NCBI RefSeq assembly: GCF_047511655.1
Contig: NC_133392.1
Coordinates: 28,568,001 to 28,632,000, forward strand
DNA: 64,000 nucleotides
From: Castor canadensis
Lineage: Eukaryota; Chordata; Mammalia; Rodentia; Castoridae
Direction of reading: 5' to 3'
Numbering within the stretch: the stretch's first letter is position 1; each line of letters opens with the position of its first letter. Under the pieces are notes generated by a model. The model was given only the letters and a program-made list of their open reading frames with translations, was not told the origin of the DNA and made no database searches. Below are positions 36,323 to 50,046 of this stretch, in pieces. Made by a program: the position numbers and the translations under genes.

Positions 36323-36829
36323 CTTATTTGAATAAGTTAGCTTCCTCTGTGCTCTCCCCACAAAGAACAGCCTCCAGATTACCCACTGGTGAGGCTCAGC
36401 CAGCCTAAATGTGTGACCCTTATGTGAAGAAGTGAAGGATGCTGAGTGGGTATAGACAGGGGAAATGGAGGCAAAGGCCAGAGGCAATGGAAAGAGAACA
36501 CACAGGTAATGGGAGAGAGAAGACAGACAGACATATGGAGGAGGGGAAGGGTGGGCCCTGGGTGTGGGTGGGGGAATTCCCTGGTGATCCACTTCCCTGC
36601 CTGGGAGCACATGGTGTGCAGTTCTGCTGGCCAGTCTGCAGTGCTGGTGAGCAAGGAGGGCTTGCTGAATGACTCCAGCCCTCCTTCTGCCCTTCCTGGG
36701 CTCTCAGCAGGGCGTGGGGCCTTCTGCTTAGTGCTGCCCCCACCTGGGTACCAGCCAGGGCCAGAACCAGTTAGAAGCCTCTCTGGAGCCAGGAGGAAAG
36801 GGGGCTTTGTTAGCTCAAAGGACACAAGC

Positions 36830-37130
36830 AAGGCGAAAAATTACATACCAGGCCGCCCTAAGTATGCTTGTTTAGAGAAACTGCTTGCATTTATGAAGTC
36901 TTTGGTGCGGAAAGCAGGGTTGCAAATGACTGCATCAGAGCGACAGTAAAGGCCATTAATTTCCTGTTATGTTTTCCTGTGTTGGGGGCTTTATTAATTT
37001 AATTTTACACTGTCGAACAACAGCGAGAGCTGACACTGCCACACTGCCATGGCTAGGGTTTTCTTTTTGTGCGTGTAGTAAGGCTTTGCCTGACATGCAA
37101 ATCAACACTATTACCAGAACCAATAAAGAT
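36830..37130. promoter_or_regulatory. Candidate conserved non-coding element in intron 6
   Basis: A 300-base repeat-free block with GGCCATTAATTTCC, TTTATTAATTTAATTTTAC, CATTTATGAAG, ATGCAAATCAACAC (octamer-like ATGCAAAT) and CCAATAAAG. It is bounded by ordinary G-rich intron. The conservation claim is an inference from motif density. Confidence 0.45.
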
Positions 37131-38436
37131 GTGTGGAGGGAAGAGGGGAGGGTTGGGGGGGGAGGACAGAGGAGAGAACAGGGGACAGCAAGGGCCAAGG
37201 CCATCCTTGGCCAATTTCTGCCTCGTTCTATGCTTGGCATCTCCTGGTTGCCCAGGGCATCCTCCACAATCAGCAATTTCTGCCTACCTTTGCCCTCCCT
37301 CCTACCTGCTTCTTCCCTACCTTCTCTGCCGTTGCATGGCCCTGTCCCTGTAGCCCTCTGTCTCAGCTCCTGGAAGAATATGAACACAGACATGAAGTTC
37401 CCAGAAACGGGCAAGAGAGAAACTTCTCAGTCTGTTCCAGCTGAGGTATGTCACAGAAGCCACAGGCTCAAATGACCTGATATTGCCACTCCCACAGGCA
37501 AGAGTAAAGGCTTTGCTGCATGCTTTTTGGTCACTTTCTCCCCCACATGCCTCTTTCCTTGTAAGTCAAGGATCCTGACCCACTTACTTATTGCTAGAGC
37601 ACATAAGCAAGAACCATGTGCTGTGCACAGGAAGAAGGGTCTGGGAGGGCAGACAATTCAACTTACAAATCCTTCTGAGAGCTCCCATGCCCTCAACTTG
37701 TCAGTCATTCATTTCCTTTGAATTCTCAGAGAAAAGTAAAAGGTCTTGAATCATTTCTCCTTAAGAGACTCCAGTGTGCCTTCAGTAGCCACAAGGTACC
37801 CACTTGTTCCACACCCAGTATCAGAAGAAGAGACAGGTTTCCAGGAAACCCAATGGTACCACATTCTGGTCTCTTTTATTCCCTAGACCTCATACTCACT
37901 GCCAAGGCCACCATCCACATGCCCCTCACCTGCGTGGCTTCCAAGAGCTGGCTGCCCCAGGTGGCCCACACTGACCTCAGCTCAGTTTATCATACTGCCA
38001 GGCTGCCCAGTGCCCATACAGGCCAAGTGTCTGGGCTGGCCGTATTGCCCAAGGGGATGGAGACAGCAGGTGGGAAGGGAAGAGAGGAAAGAGGAGCTCC
38101 TGGAGTCACTCCTCCCAAACACACCATCTGCATCCCTCCTTCCCGGGCCTCCTCCCAGGCTGCCACAGCCTCAGGTGATGCGCATGTGTGCGTACACTTG
38201 CTAGTGTCCGTGCGTCTCTCCTCTGTCACTGGCTTGCTTGCTCTCCTGCCTACACTTTCTGCTTCAGGAGGCGCTTGGCAGGCTCTGAGAGGCTGCTGGA
38301 TGTAATCCAGCTCTCCCGAGGAGGAGAGCATAAACTTCATAAACTGCATCTACTTTAATGCAGGTTCCTGGGGCTGCTTCCCTCCCCTGTCACTCTGTCT
38401 CCATCACGTTCTATCCCTGCCCCTGTGTGCACCCAG

Positions 38437-38438
38437 AC

Positions 38439-38486
<48 letters not shown>

Positions 38487-38537
38487 ACACACACACACAC
38501 ACACACCACACACCACACACACCACACACACATACAA
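38437..38537. repeat. (CA)n microsatellite
   Basis: A CA run of about 100 bases carries a few ACC interruptions in its second half (CACCACACAC). It is a potential Z-DNA former and is probably polymorphic. Confidence 0.95.
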
Positions 38538-40289
38538 TACAGCTAGTCCCGAAAAGATGAGGTCTAAGGCTAAGAAGGGAAAAGGTGAAAGGTCCTCTCC
38601 TCTGCACTCAGGACAGGGCCTCAGCCAGGGTCCTGGACAGACCCAGGAGATGCCTGTGCCCTGTCTCCAGTTGAGATGATCACAAAGGGTGCTTTGAAGC
38701 AGGTGGGCAGCCTCAGGGAGGGAGGGGATGCTGACATTTCATGAGGATGGCTAAATGAGATTCCACCTGGAAGCTGGGCCACAAGGCTCTAAGGAAGGGA
38801 GGGAGAGAAGCAGGGCCTCTAGCAGGTTGAGGTTTGTGAGGCCTCTTGTCTGGTGCTGTCAAGGTCAGCAGGTTCGGGTTCACCGAAGGGTCAGGATGGT
38901 TTGAATTACTGGCTCTGCTGCAACTCTGCTCTGAGGCGGCTCTGAGGCTCATGACTGTCTCCCAGCCCTTGTGCCAGGCCCCGCCCTCCCACAGACCTCC
39001 TGTCCTTTCCACCCCCTAAGGGGCAGAATAGGAGGTTCTGAGAGAGCCCCAAGGCCACCACAGCCCTGAGGAAGGTATGGTGGGAAGAGATCCTTCTCTG
39101 GGGATTCTTCCAACAGTGGAGAAGACTGCCAGGACCCATTTCTCTGGCAGAAATCCTGGGTGTCTCCATCCCTTCATTCTCTCCAAACCAATTCTAAGGG
39201 GTCCCATGCCAGGTGCCTGCCCTTCCTGCTGCCTGCTGGTCTGCAGAGGAGGAGACATCAGGCAGGTGAGCCTAAGACCAGCATGCCTCTTGGGACAGCT
39301 CTGCACCTGGCTCCTCCCTCCTATATCCACAGTCTTTCTGGGGGAGAAGGGCACAGCTGAGGTGGTGAATTTCTAGCTAGGTGCCCTTGCTGGGAGGGGA
39401 GAGAGCGATGCAGACCTGCAGGGCTGGACTGCAGTTGCCAAGGGGAACACCAGGACACAAAGTTATATGTTGATGTGGGGGCTCATGAGAGGGTACAAAC
39501 ACAGGAGTCGGGTGGAGAACCTGCCAGCCTTTGGTGAGGAATGTGTGATACCCATACCATACCCAGCGACCAGGGCTGAAGGGACACATACAATCCCCTC
39601 TAGAAAATCATTCTGATTCTGATTTTCTAGCTCTGTATGAAAAAATACATACTGTTTTGTGCTAAATCTCAAAACACTCCCTCAAATAAGACATTCTTCA
39701 CAAGAGCATGAACTAAGTACTGTTACAAATGCAGGAATCTATGGACAAATTCAGGTACCTTTGTCAATCCCACACAGCCATGGCTAAACTCTGGTACTGC
39801 CTACCCAAAAACTTAAGTCACCTGCACACAGGGACTGCTGTAAAGATTCTTAATAAAACATGGACATAACCTATGTCTACCTCTGTAGAATGACACATCA
39901 GTGTAAAGCAGGCTTGTAGTCAACATTACCCAGAGAGTTTGGCTAAAATATGTGATCCAACTAAGATCGAAAAGTCTCCCCCCCAGGTATGACCAATCGA
40001 ATTTCCCTGGTTACCAGGAAGATGCTATCATCATGAGTGTGGTTCATTTTTCTGGTATCGTATGTAGATCTTTGAACTTTAATTTTTTAATACTTGACAT
40101 TACCCAGGTTTTAAATATTCCCTTGGAAAATGAATGTAGGCTGAGCTTTGTAAATCAATTAAACTCAGGCACTTGTCCAGACAGTAGGTATGTGCAATTT
40201 TGCTTTCTGGGCTCCACAGGACCTGTCCCATGAGGCACAGAGTCTGTGACACATGTTAGATAGTATAGTGTGTGAAACCATGTATCCCA

Positions 40290-40705
40290 GGATAATCCAC
40301 AGGCACTTTAGTCCCTTCTCATTCCAGGTTTCCCTTTTTCTGGTTTCAGTTATCCAGGGTCAACCACAATCTGAAAATATTAAATGGAAAATTCCAGAAA
40401 TAAACAATTCATAAGTTTTAAGCTGTGCACCCTCCTAAGCTGGGCATGTGAATCATCCTTTTGTTTAGTGTATCCACACTGTACCCGCTAATTGCTTAGT
40501 AGTTATCTCAGCTATCAGATCAACTGTATGAGTGTTCTATTATTAGTTATTATTGTTAATCTCTTACTGTGCCTAACTTATAAATTAGAATTTTTCCTAG
40601 TATGGATAGAAAAAAGTGAAGTATGTATAGGGTTGGGTGCCATCCATGATTTCAAGTTCCCTGGGCATCTTGGAAGGTATCCCTTGTGAATAAGGGGGAC
40701 TACTG
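40290..40705 (+). mobile_element. Tigger-like (pogo class) DNA transposon relic
   Basis: The plus strand shows 'ggtttcagttatccagggtc', 'ctgaaaatattaaatggaaa', 'attccagaaataaacaattc', 'catgtgaatcatccttttgt' and the end 'aataagggggactactgt'. This is the pattern of non-autonomous Tigger-type elements with the transposase region deleted. Confidence 0.7.
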
Positions 40706-40731
40706 TTTTCTAAGAATGAAATTAGATAGCT

Positions 40732-40764
<33 letters not shown>
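40732..40764. repeat. (TG)n microsatellite
   Basis: About 14 TG units lie just beyond the end of the Tigger relic. Confidence 0.9.
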
Positions 40765-40765
<1 letters not shown>

Positions 40766-41279
40766 GGATTAGGCAGTAAGCAAACATAATAGTGGCCAAG
40801 TGCTGGGTTTAGGCTAAGGAATCAGTGCAACCTCATTTTGTTTACTCAATATGGTGCTATCTCATCATGTCTTCGGGCCTTCCTCAGCATCCCTCCCAGC
40901 TCCTTCAGGCTGCATCCCGTCCCACTAAAATAGTGCATATTCAGCAAAACGTCCCCAAGCTCTTCCCATGGAGGATGAGCTCAGATCTCGCTCTGATTCC
41001 ACCAGCTCCCTGTGCCAGTACCAAAGGCCACTGAGAGCATCAGACTCAGGTTCCTGCCCATCCCCAGTTTGCTCAGCTCAAAGCAAGCCTACCCACCCTG
41101 TAGCACTCATTTGCACACTTCCCCCACTACTCTGCCAACATGTCAGACTGCACTAAAGACCCAGGGCCTGGGCAACTGGGCAGTGGCAGCTTTTCCTCTT
41201 CTCCAGAGCCCTCCTCTCCTGCCTTTTCTGACACTGGCTCTCCTCCCACTGCCCCTCCAAAAGACAACTGGGAAGAGAG

Positions 41280-42295
41280 CTTGGTGACCAGGGCACGCCT
41301 GGTTTCCATTAATGAGATACACCAAGTGTAAGCCAGCCATGGAGGCAGTCTACAAAAGGAGGCGATCACGGGCGGCCAGGAGCAGAGCTGCTCAGGTAAT
41401 TGGTTTATCTATCTGGAAGCAGGGGGAGCAATCTCAGCACAGACAGACTAGCAGTAAAGTCTCTTCCTTAAGGCTATTTCCTTTGTCTTTTCAATTGCTT
41501 GCACATCCATGTGAGAGAGGGAGAGAGTGTTAAAGAGAGAGGGAGAGGGAGAAATGTTAATTTGTGAATTAATGGCTTTTCTCAGCGGAATTGTAAATTC
41601 AAATGTCACCTCACACGGTGACACCACGGCTGGTCTGCTGAAGAAGCAATGATAAGATCCCCCACCTCCCTCAGTACCCCTCCCTCCCCAAAGATAGCTG
41701 TGGAGTGGAACATGCTACTTTTAATTTGCAATAACAACACAACAGAGGTATGTAGTAATGACTGCCTCTTGCACCCTCCTCCTGGCTTCCTGCCCCCCAG
41801 TCCAGGTGGCTCCCCCATTTCCTCTCTCCCCATCCACTTCTGAAACAACACCTCACCTCACCCTGCTGCCCCAGCCAGTGCCTGATCACACTGGGGGGGG
41901 GGGTGACTTTGGAATTGACGATGCTGCAACCCTCTCTTCTCCTTCAATAATCAGGGAATTAATGACCCTGAAGTTAAAGTGAGGCTGATACCGAGGCCCT
42001 GCCCAGTGCTGGGAAAAAGCCTTCATTGTTTTCAAGCAGGAGGCGGGCAGCAGTGAGGGAGATTCATGGATGGAGATTGAATATGCAATTTTCTTTCACC
42101 TTGCCAAGAGCTGCCCCTGGGCTGTGCCTGGCCTAAATTTTTCCTTTTACCATCTCTGCCTTATCCGGCCCTCCCACCTCCCTTCCATTCTTTCCAGAAA
42201 ATTACCTTCAAAATTGATTTCCACTTTTACAAACAAATATAATGGGAACACAGGAAAAAACTTGGGCCGTGATGAATTAGGGCTGTCAGGTGCTT
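41280..42295. promoter_or_regulatory. Cluster of candidate conserved elements downstream of exon 6
   Basis: Repeat-free blocks at 41290-41420, 41540-41765 and 41900-42290 contain CCATTAATGAG, GGTAATTGG, TGTTAATTTGTGAATTAATGG, CTTTTAATTTGC, GGGAATTAATGACC, GAATATGCAATTTTC and GATGAATTAGGG. They lie within 1.3 kb of alternative exon 6, so they could be enhancers or splicing-control sequence. Confidence 0.4.
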
Positions 42296-42603
42296 CCAGG
42301 TCTCCTTTGCTTTTGTTTTACTACCCGATCTGCTCTTTGTTTTTCCAAGGGCTGGAAAAACTCCCCTACCCCAGTCTACTGAGTGCCTGACCTCCAGGCC
42401 ACCAGGCCTCAGTCCCAAACCCCCATGGTGGAAGTGATCCAGGCTGGGAGACTCTATTAGCTTCTTGGGTTCCCAGTGGAATCCTAAGCCTCTGCCTCCT
42501 TTCTGTTCTCTGCCCTTAAGAACCGAATCTCTGAATTTTCTCTTACCACCGCCCCCAAGCTATTCCCTTTGACCCCCACACCAGTTCCCTCTGGCCCTCA
42601 TAC

Positions 42604-42672
42604 CTCTTAAAGTCCAGACCAGATGCAAACCTCCACCTCCTCTAATGTGGGCAGGATCAGTGTATACCTCGA
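42604..42672 (-). CDS. PAX2: PAX2 alternative exon 6 (23-residue insert)
   Basis: A 69-base cassette with a strong acceptor (TCTCATTTGCTCTAG) and donor G|GTATGA. Both ends are phase 1, so skipping keeps the frame: inclusion gives a Val first, skipping an Asp. It encodes VEVYTDPAHIRGGGGLHLVW and TLR between the octapeptide exon and the partial homeodomain. The insert is known from alternatively spliced mammalian PAX2. It is fully open with intact splice sites here, so the alternative form is probably made in this species too. Confidence 0.93.
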
Positions 42673-43644
42673 CTAGAGCAAATGAGAGACAGACAAACAC
42701 TGAGAGATCCCGAAAGACAGGCAGGTTGAAGATGAGGGCCAGACTCCGAGACTGGGAGACCAGGCTCCTCTTCAAAGGGTTTCAAGGATTCTGAACCATA
42801 AGTTCTACATGGCCTGAGTGGGTAAGGATTTGTTCCTAGCCTCAGTCTCCCTAGCCTTGGGCTCAAGTCATCCCTGGCTCAGGCCAACCCATCCATTTGT
42901 CAACAGATATAGAGTGTTTTCTACAGGCCCTTGGGGCCAAACTCTATATGCACAACTATAACCAGGTCAGTGGACACTCAAGGTGTTCAGGCCTGGCCTA
43001 GGGCTCTCCCTGGTCACTGGTGCTGGTGGTCACATTGGTACTCTTTTCAAAGTCATTTCATTATGACAGAAAACTTCACACCTTCCCAACATGTGACATC
43101 TCACATCCTCTTAGACCCAAAGATCTCAGAGGGACAGAATATACACACATACTCATACTCCTATAAACCATAGTGGGGGGGGGATACATATATAGGTCCA
43201 CAAAACAAGCTTACATTTTCCAAAGAAATAAGTAAACTTGCATGTGGGAGCAGAAATGTACACAGATGAATAGAGGAAGTGATGCCCCCATATTAGAAAA
43301 AAGAAGGGGGTCTTATATTTATTTACACACAAAAAAATGCCTGTGGGGGCTAAAGGATGACATGTGGCCTATGAATAACTGCAGAGCAAATGAACAGGTA
43401 CAGATGGACAAAAGTTGTCCCAACCGCACAGGTTAAGGCTAACTGCACTGGTCCCATCTAGGTCAGCTTACCCCAGCATCAGTTAAAGGCCTCCATAGTT
43501 ACTAGGAGCCCCACCAAGGTTATAGAGCAGGGGGTACCGATTAAGTTTTCTTCTGACACAGTGTCATTTCCCTGTGAAATCTATGTCTGTCAATTAGGCT
43601 TTCTTTCTCAGATGCACAATCTTCTAAGATGGTGTCAGCTCAAA

Positions 43645-43810
43645 ACTCTAGATCCATGAACTCATGCGATCCTCTCCACAGTTCTCAGAAAGTAAGTGTT
43701 GTTACATCTCCAATTTACAGAGGGGAAACGTGAGCTGGTGTAGGTTCAGTGACTGCTCCAAGATCACAAAGCTAGTGAGTGGCAACAGGATACAAATTCA
43801 GAGCTCACAT
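43645..43810 (-). mobile_element. MIR SINE relic
   Basis: Reverse MIR: 'gttacatctccaatttacag', 'aggggaaacgtgagctggtg', 'agatcacaaagctagtgagt', with 'ggcaacaggatacaaattca' at the right. Confidence 0.65.
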
Positions 43811-44437
43811 TTTTTTCTACTGAGCCACTCTGCCAGGCCAGGCCAGGCCAGGCTCCCAGGACTATACACTGGTCTTGCTCCTCCACCTTCCATCCTGGTG
43901 GGAGATTCTATAGCCTTCTCTTGCCTCAATCCAGGGCTCCTAGGCAAGAGTTGGTGCTGTTCATTTCCACAGCTTATTTCCCTCATTTGCTCCAAGTGTA
44001 ACCTGACCAACATTCTTGGAGACTTCTAGAAGGGAAACTAACTATGGAAAGAAACTGCTTCTTCTAGTTACAGCTTCATCCAAAGCAGAAGGGAGTGATT
44101 AAAAGCAGTGACAGGACTTGGCCTTTTGCAGCCATGCAACCAGTCCTGCCTGTGAACGCACCAACTTGGCACCCTCAACTGCACAATTCATTGCGCATCT
44201 AGTTAATGGAATGCAAACCCACAGCCCCCTGCAATCCCACACCTCGAAGGATGATTACCAACACACCTCCTCACACAGGTCAGCAGGCTCTTACCACATG
44301 ACTTCATTTGGATTTTTGGACAAGTTATATAACTGCTCTGTGTTTGAGCACTGCCGCCGACAGACAGCAGTGCTCTGGGCTGCAGTGGAAAGCAATGAGG
44401 AGAAGGCAAAGGACTTCAGGTTTTCTGTCGTCCTCCC

Positions 44438-44514
44438 ACCCAGTGCTAGGGATCGAACCTAGGGCCTTGTGCATTCTAGGCAAGCGCTCTACCATTGAGT
44501 CACACTCCCAGCCT
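44438..44514 (-). mobile_element. ID-like SINE
   Basis: The reverse strand reads 'ggctgggagtgtgactcaat', 'ggtagagcgcttgcctagaa' and 'ctaggttcgatccctagcac'. This is the copy closest to the classical rodent ID element in this window. Confidence 0.85.
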
Positions 44515-45469
44515 GAACTTCAGTTTTTCAGCCTGGTTACAACAGTACAATTCTGTCTTCCAGCCATAGAAGCCAAGGTATGTAACATTCAGGGAATTCA
44601 TGTCCCTTCAATTATCCAGGGAACCCAGCCTTAGTATACCCATGCATAATTGCAGCTAAGAAGAGAAGGGTACCAAATGGGGATACTTCCTTTTTAGGCT
44701 TCATGACCTGACTTCCCTATCTCTCCCTGGCTTGTTTGCCTGTTTCCTTCTTGGGAGTTCCTGGACTCCTGAGAGAGGGGTCAAAACTTCTCGAGTGGCA
44801 CATTTCTCTGAGAAAAGTCTGGGTTTTCCATACTTCTACAGGCCAAGGCATGGGAAAGAGTCTAAAGCAGCCCATGGTCACTGTTAGCTCTCCCCTCCCC
44901 CCAGTCACAGCTGATGAACCCTTTACAAATACCTCCATGGATATGATTGCTGCAGAGACGAATAATACTGCCCATATTCCGAGTGCCAGTGCCAGTAACG
45001 TTCTGGGTATTATCACCGCGAACACCAATAACTGCTGCTGGGATTGTCTCCACTAATGCCAGCACACACTGCAGTGATTATCCTCGCTAATGCCCACCAC
45101 CGTGACATTGTTAGAGCTGAAGAATAGACTGTGCTGTACCCAGAGGCAGGAGTTAGAGCAGCTTCCTGGAGGGCAGAGAAGGCCTAGCTTGCCCTTAGGG
45201 TATGACTCTTCTTGGGAGATGCCCCAGTGCCTGAGGTCAAAGAAGGCCAGTGTGGCCAGCACATCCAGGGTCCACCTGGAGGGAGATGTGCTTGGCCCTC
45301 CACTCCCTCTAGGGTCTAATCCCTGGACATGCATCCCTTGTCCCATCGCAGTACCCCAAGTCAATTTCCCTTTCACCTGCAGTCCTGGCCCAAGAGCTGA
45401 AGGACACACCTAGGTGTCTGTGCAGCCATACCCAGGCTCCTTCTGCTACTGGCCTGCCAGCTGCTTTGC

Positions 45470-45570
45470 TACCTTGGCCTGACTGCAGAGTTGGGCTACA
45501 TCATCTTGACACATAATTATCTCCCCTATTCTTAATCATCTGAGCTGCTCCCTAATGCAAACTGGGCCTG
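45470..45570. promoter_or_regulatory. Candidate conserved non-coding element in intron 5
   Basis: A short repeat-free block with ACACATAATTATCTCC, ATTCTTAATCATC and CCTAATGCAAAC. The evidence is motif density only. Confidence 0.3.
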
Positions 45571-46359
45571 CCAGCTTGGAGGCCTCTGGAGCGGGGGAGG
45601 GGAAGATGGCTGTGCAGATCTCCCTTTGCTCTCACTTCTCCCCTCCTCTCCCTTCTTACCTGGGTCCTATGGATCAAGAGTGGGGTGGTGCTCAGGGAGG
45701 GATGACCTTCCTATCAGGCCTGGCCCAGGGAAAGGGCAGCTCCATCATGCCTGGGGCAAGCTGAGAGGAGGGGGAGTCAGAGCGAGAGAACTCCAATGAA
45801 AAAGGACAGGGCCCCAAATCCTTCTTGCTACCTGGCTAGGTCCAGCAGGAAGTGTTTAAGAGGAAACTCAAAGGTCCTCAGTATCCCTCACCTGAAAATT
45901 TCATTGACTTCCTACACTGTCTCCCTGCTGCCATGGCTGTCACTCTGCTAGAGGATCAGCCTCCCCAATCCAACCCTGCCCCTGTCCCTCCCTTGCCCAT
46001 TTTCTGGGCTACTCTTGCCTTCAGAAAAAAGCCCACCCTCCTTACATGGCCCAGTGATGGCAGTCCTCCTGTGACCCTAACCATCTCCTTGACCTTGCCT
46101 CCCATCATTCCCCTCCTGCCTGCTCACCCCTGCCAAAGCCACTCAGCCTCTGCTGGCCCCAGGGCCTCTGGTCACAAGGCTTACTCTTTCAGGTAGAATA
46201 TCAGGCAGTCATTGTCTTTAACACTCTCCTTACTCTCCACTATCCAGGCCCCTTCTCAAAGAACAGCGCTTCCTGGCAGTAGGTTCCCTCCCCATGCTCA
46301 GCTCCCAGGGCCAGACCAGACTTCCTCCAGTACCATATCTGATGGCCTTTAGGCTCTCT

Positions 46360-46516
46360 CCTCTGCTAGAGTATAAGCTTCTTCTATTGATTTCCTCTGC
46401 TAGAGTATAAGCTTCTTCTATTGATTTTTTTTTTTTTGGTGGTCCTGGGGTTTGAACTTAGGGCCTCACACTTGTTAGGCAGGCACTCTACCACTTGAGG
46501 CACTCTGCCAGCTCTC
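46360..46516 (-). mobile_element. ID-like SINE with tandem-duplicated target
   Basis: A reverse ID-like element with an A-rich tail lies at 46427-46516. Its left flank is a perfect 34-base direct repeat (46360-46393 and 46394-46427). A partial third copy (gagtataagcttctt) follows at its right edge (about 46516-46530), as expected for a target-site duplication. Confidence 0.8.
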
Positions 46517-46984
46517 GAGTATAAGCTTCTTAAGGACATGTATTATATCTTGTTCTGCTTGGGGACCCTCTGCACCAAGCCTTTCTTGAAGTTGATGGGC
46601 AGAAAGAGCCACTGAATTAAAGTGACTCAAAACAATGAATGGGAGCAACTGCTTAGAGAAGAGACCACTCTGTTCTAGGCCTGCCTGTCCAGCTCTGGGT
46701 GGTCACAGCCTCAGGATAGCGCGTCCCTACGCCTGGCTTCCTTTCATGGCCCATCAAAGCCTAGGCAACAAAAGACATGCACAGCCCCAACTGCAGGCCA
46801 ACTGGGTAGAAGACAGAGGAGTTTCTGTGGCCTCTCCAATTCCCTGGACATCTCACACTCTAAACGAGGCAGGTGGCTAAAGAGAAACCCTTAGGGTTTG
46901 AGGCAGACTCCTACCAAAGCACTCAGGGTGCCAGGGAGCTTGGCTAAGGCTTGAGTATGGGAAACCCCAGGGAGAACTGGACTT

Positions 46985-47150
46985 AGGGCCTTTCACTCAG
47001 CCTCCCCCTGCCCATCAGGGGCCGCCGCCAAAACAACCACAATGAAATTTAGTGAGTGGCAAAGGCCGTGGCAGCCAAATGGGTTTGGATATTTTGGAAG
47101 AAGGAGAAATAGAGCCAGACAAGCTGTTTCCCTGTGAAACGAGGCCATTA
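46985..47150. promoter_or_regulatory. Candidate conserved non-coding element in intron 5
   Basis: This repeat-free block includes CCGCCGCCAAAACAACC, ATGAAATTTAGTG, CAAATGGGTTTGGATATTTTGG and GGCCATTAGGG. The evidence is composition only. Confidence 0.3.
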
Positions 47151-48328
47151 GGGCTTCTGGAAGGAGGCCAGCACAGGGTCATCACTGTCTTGCCAGGCCT
47201 AGGCCTTTCCTATACACTCTGTCCCTTCTGCTAGAGGCCAGGGCTCTCACATTCTTTTCTCTCTGCCTATGCCTGAAGAACCCAGACTGTGGCCCATGGA
47301 ATGTCAGCCTTGTCCTTCTTTTCTGGTCTTTACCCAAGCTTCTCCCACCAAGGGCTTGTTGATGCTTGGGATAGAACTTATTGCCCAAGCAAGACATTCT
47401 TGAAAGAAGAAAAAAAAAAAAAAAGATGCTGCCTGGCCCAGATGTACAGTCGACAGGCATAAATGGGACTATCCTGGGGTAATGGGATGTATCTTCAGCT
47501 CTTCTTTATCCTCTCTAGGAAGGATTCTGACTAGGTCATGGGAGATAACTATAAAATCCTATATCCTGCAAAGACCAAAAGGTTACTACTTTCCTAGCTG
47601 GGAATGTGAGAAATTGGAGCAGGAAGCAGTTCTGAGGCACTGGTGTCTCTGCTTGTCTGGGTCGATCAGTACTTTACGCTGGCCTCATATATCAGAAGAG
47701 AACCAGATGGTCACCAAGGGACTCCCAGTGCTGTCGTATTTAAAAAACACCTTGCCCAAGTTCATCTCCATCATTCTCTCCCCTTATTTTCTTTCTTCCC
47801 ATCTTCCTCTTCATTTCCCATTCCCTTTAACTTGCAGCCTAATAGTCTGGCTACTTGTTGACGGTGCCAGGGGAAAGAGGGGAAGGGCCAGTGAGGAGCC
47901 ATGTGTGTCCACTCTAATGGAGAAGAGTAGAGAGAAGTTCCATGTCCAGCTCCCTGAGTGGTTTTAATGGAAGCAGTGTACATGTGTTACAGAGAAGTGA
48001 CCCCAGGGCCGGTTGCATATGATGTCATTCCCTACCTTCTGATGGATTGGGATCAAGTGAGGACAAAGTAGGCTGGCTTTTCATCCTTGAGTTAGAGACC
48101 AGCTGTCCCCTCCCCCTGCCAACCTCCAAAATCTTGTCAAGGTAAATGGTTCATGCCTCTCATCCTGGCATCCCACAGGGATAGCTGGGGTGCATCCCAG
48201 AGGAAGGTGAGGCTGTTAGGGCTGAGCAGATGGTGAAGCTGGTGGCCCCACCAGCAGCCTCCCTCCCTCTCTCCAGGAGCCAGCAGGACAGTGGGCATAC
48301 CTGGGCTTTGCTACTAAAACTGATCTCA

Positions 48329-50046
<1,718 letters not shown>

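Noticed and set aside
44438..44514. Possible tRNA gene
   Set aside because: A and B box sequences are present, but the element has a SINE structure and no complete cloverleaf. The same holds for the other ID-like copies.
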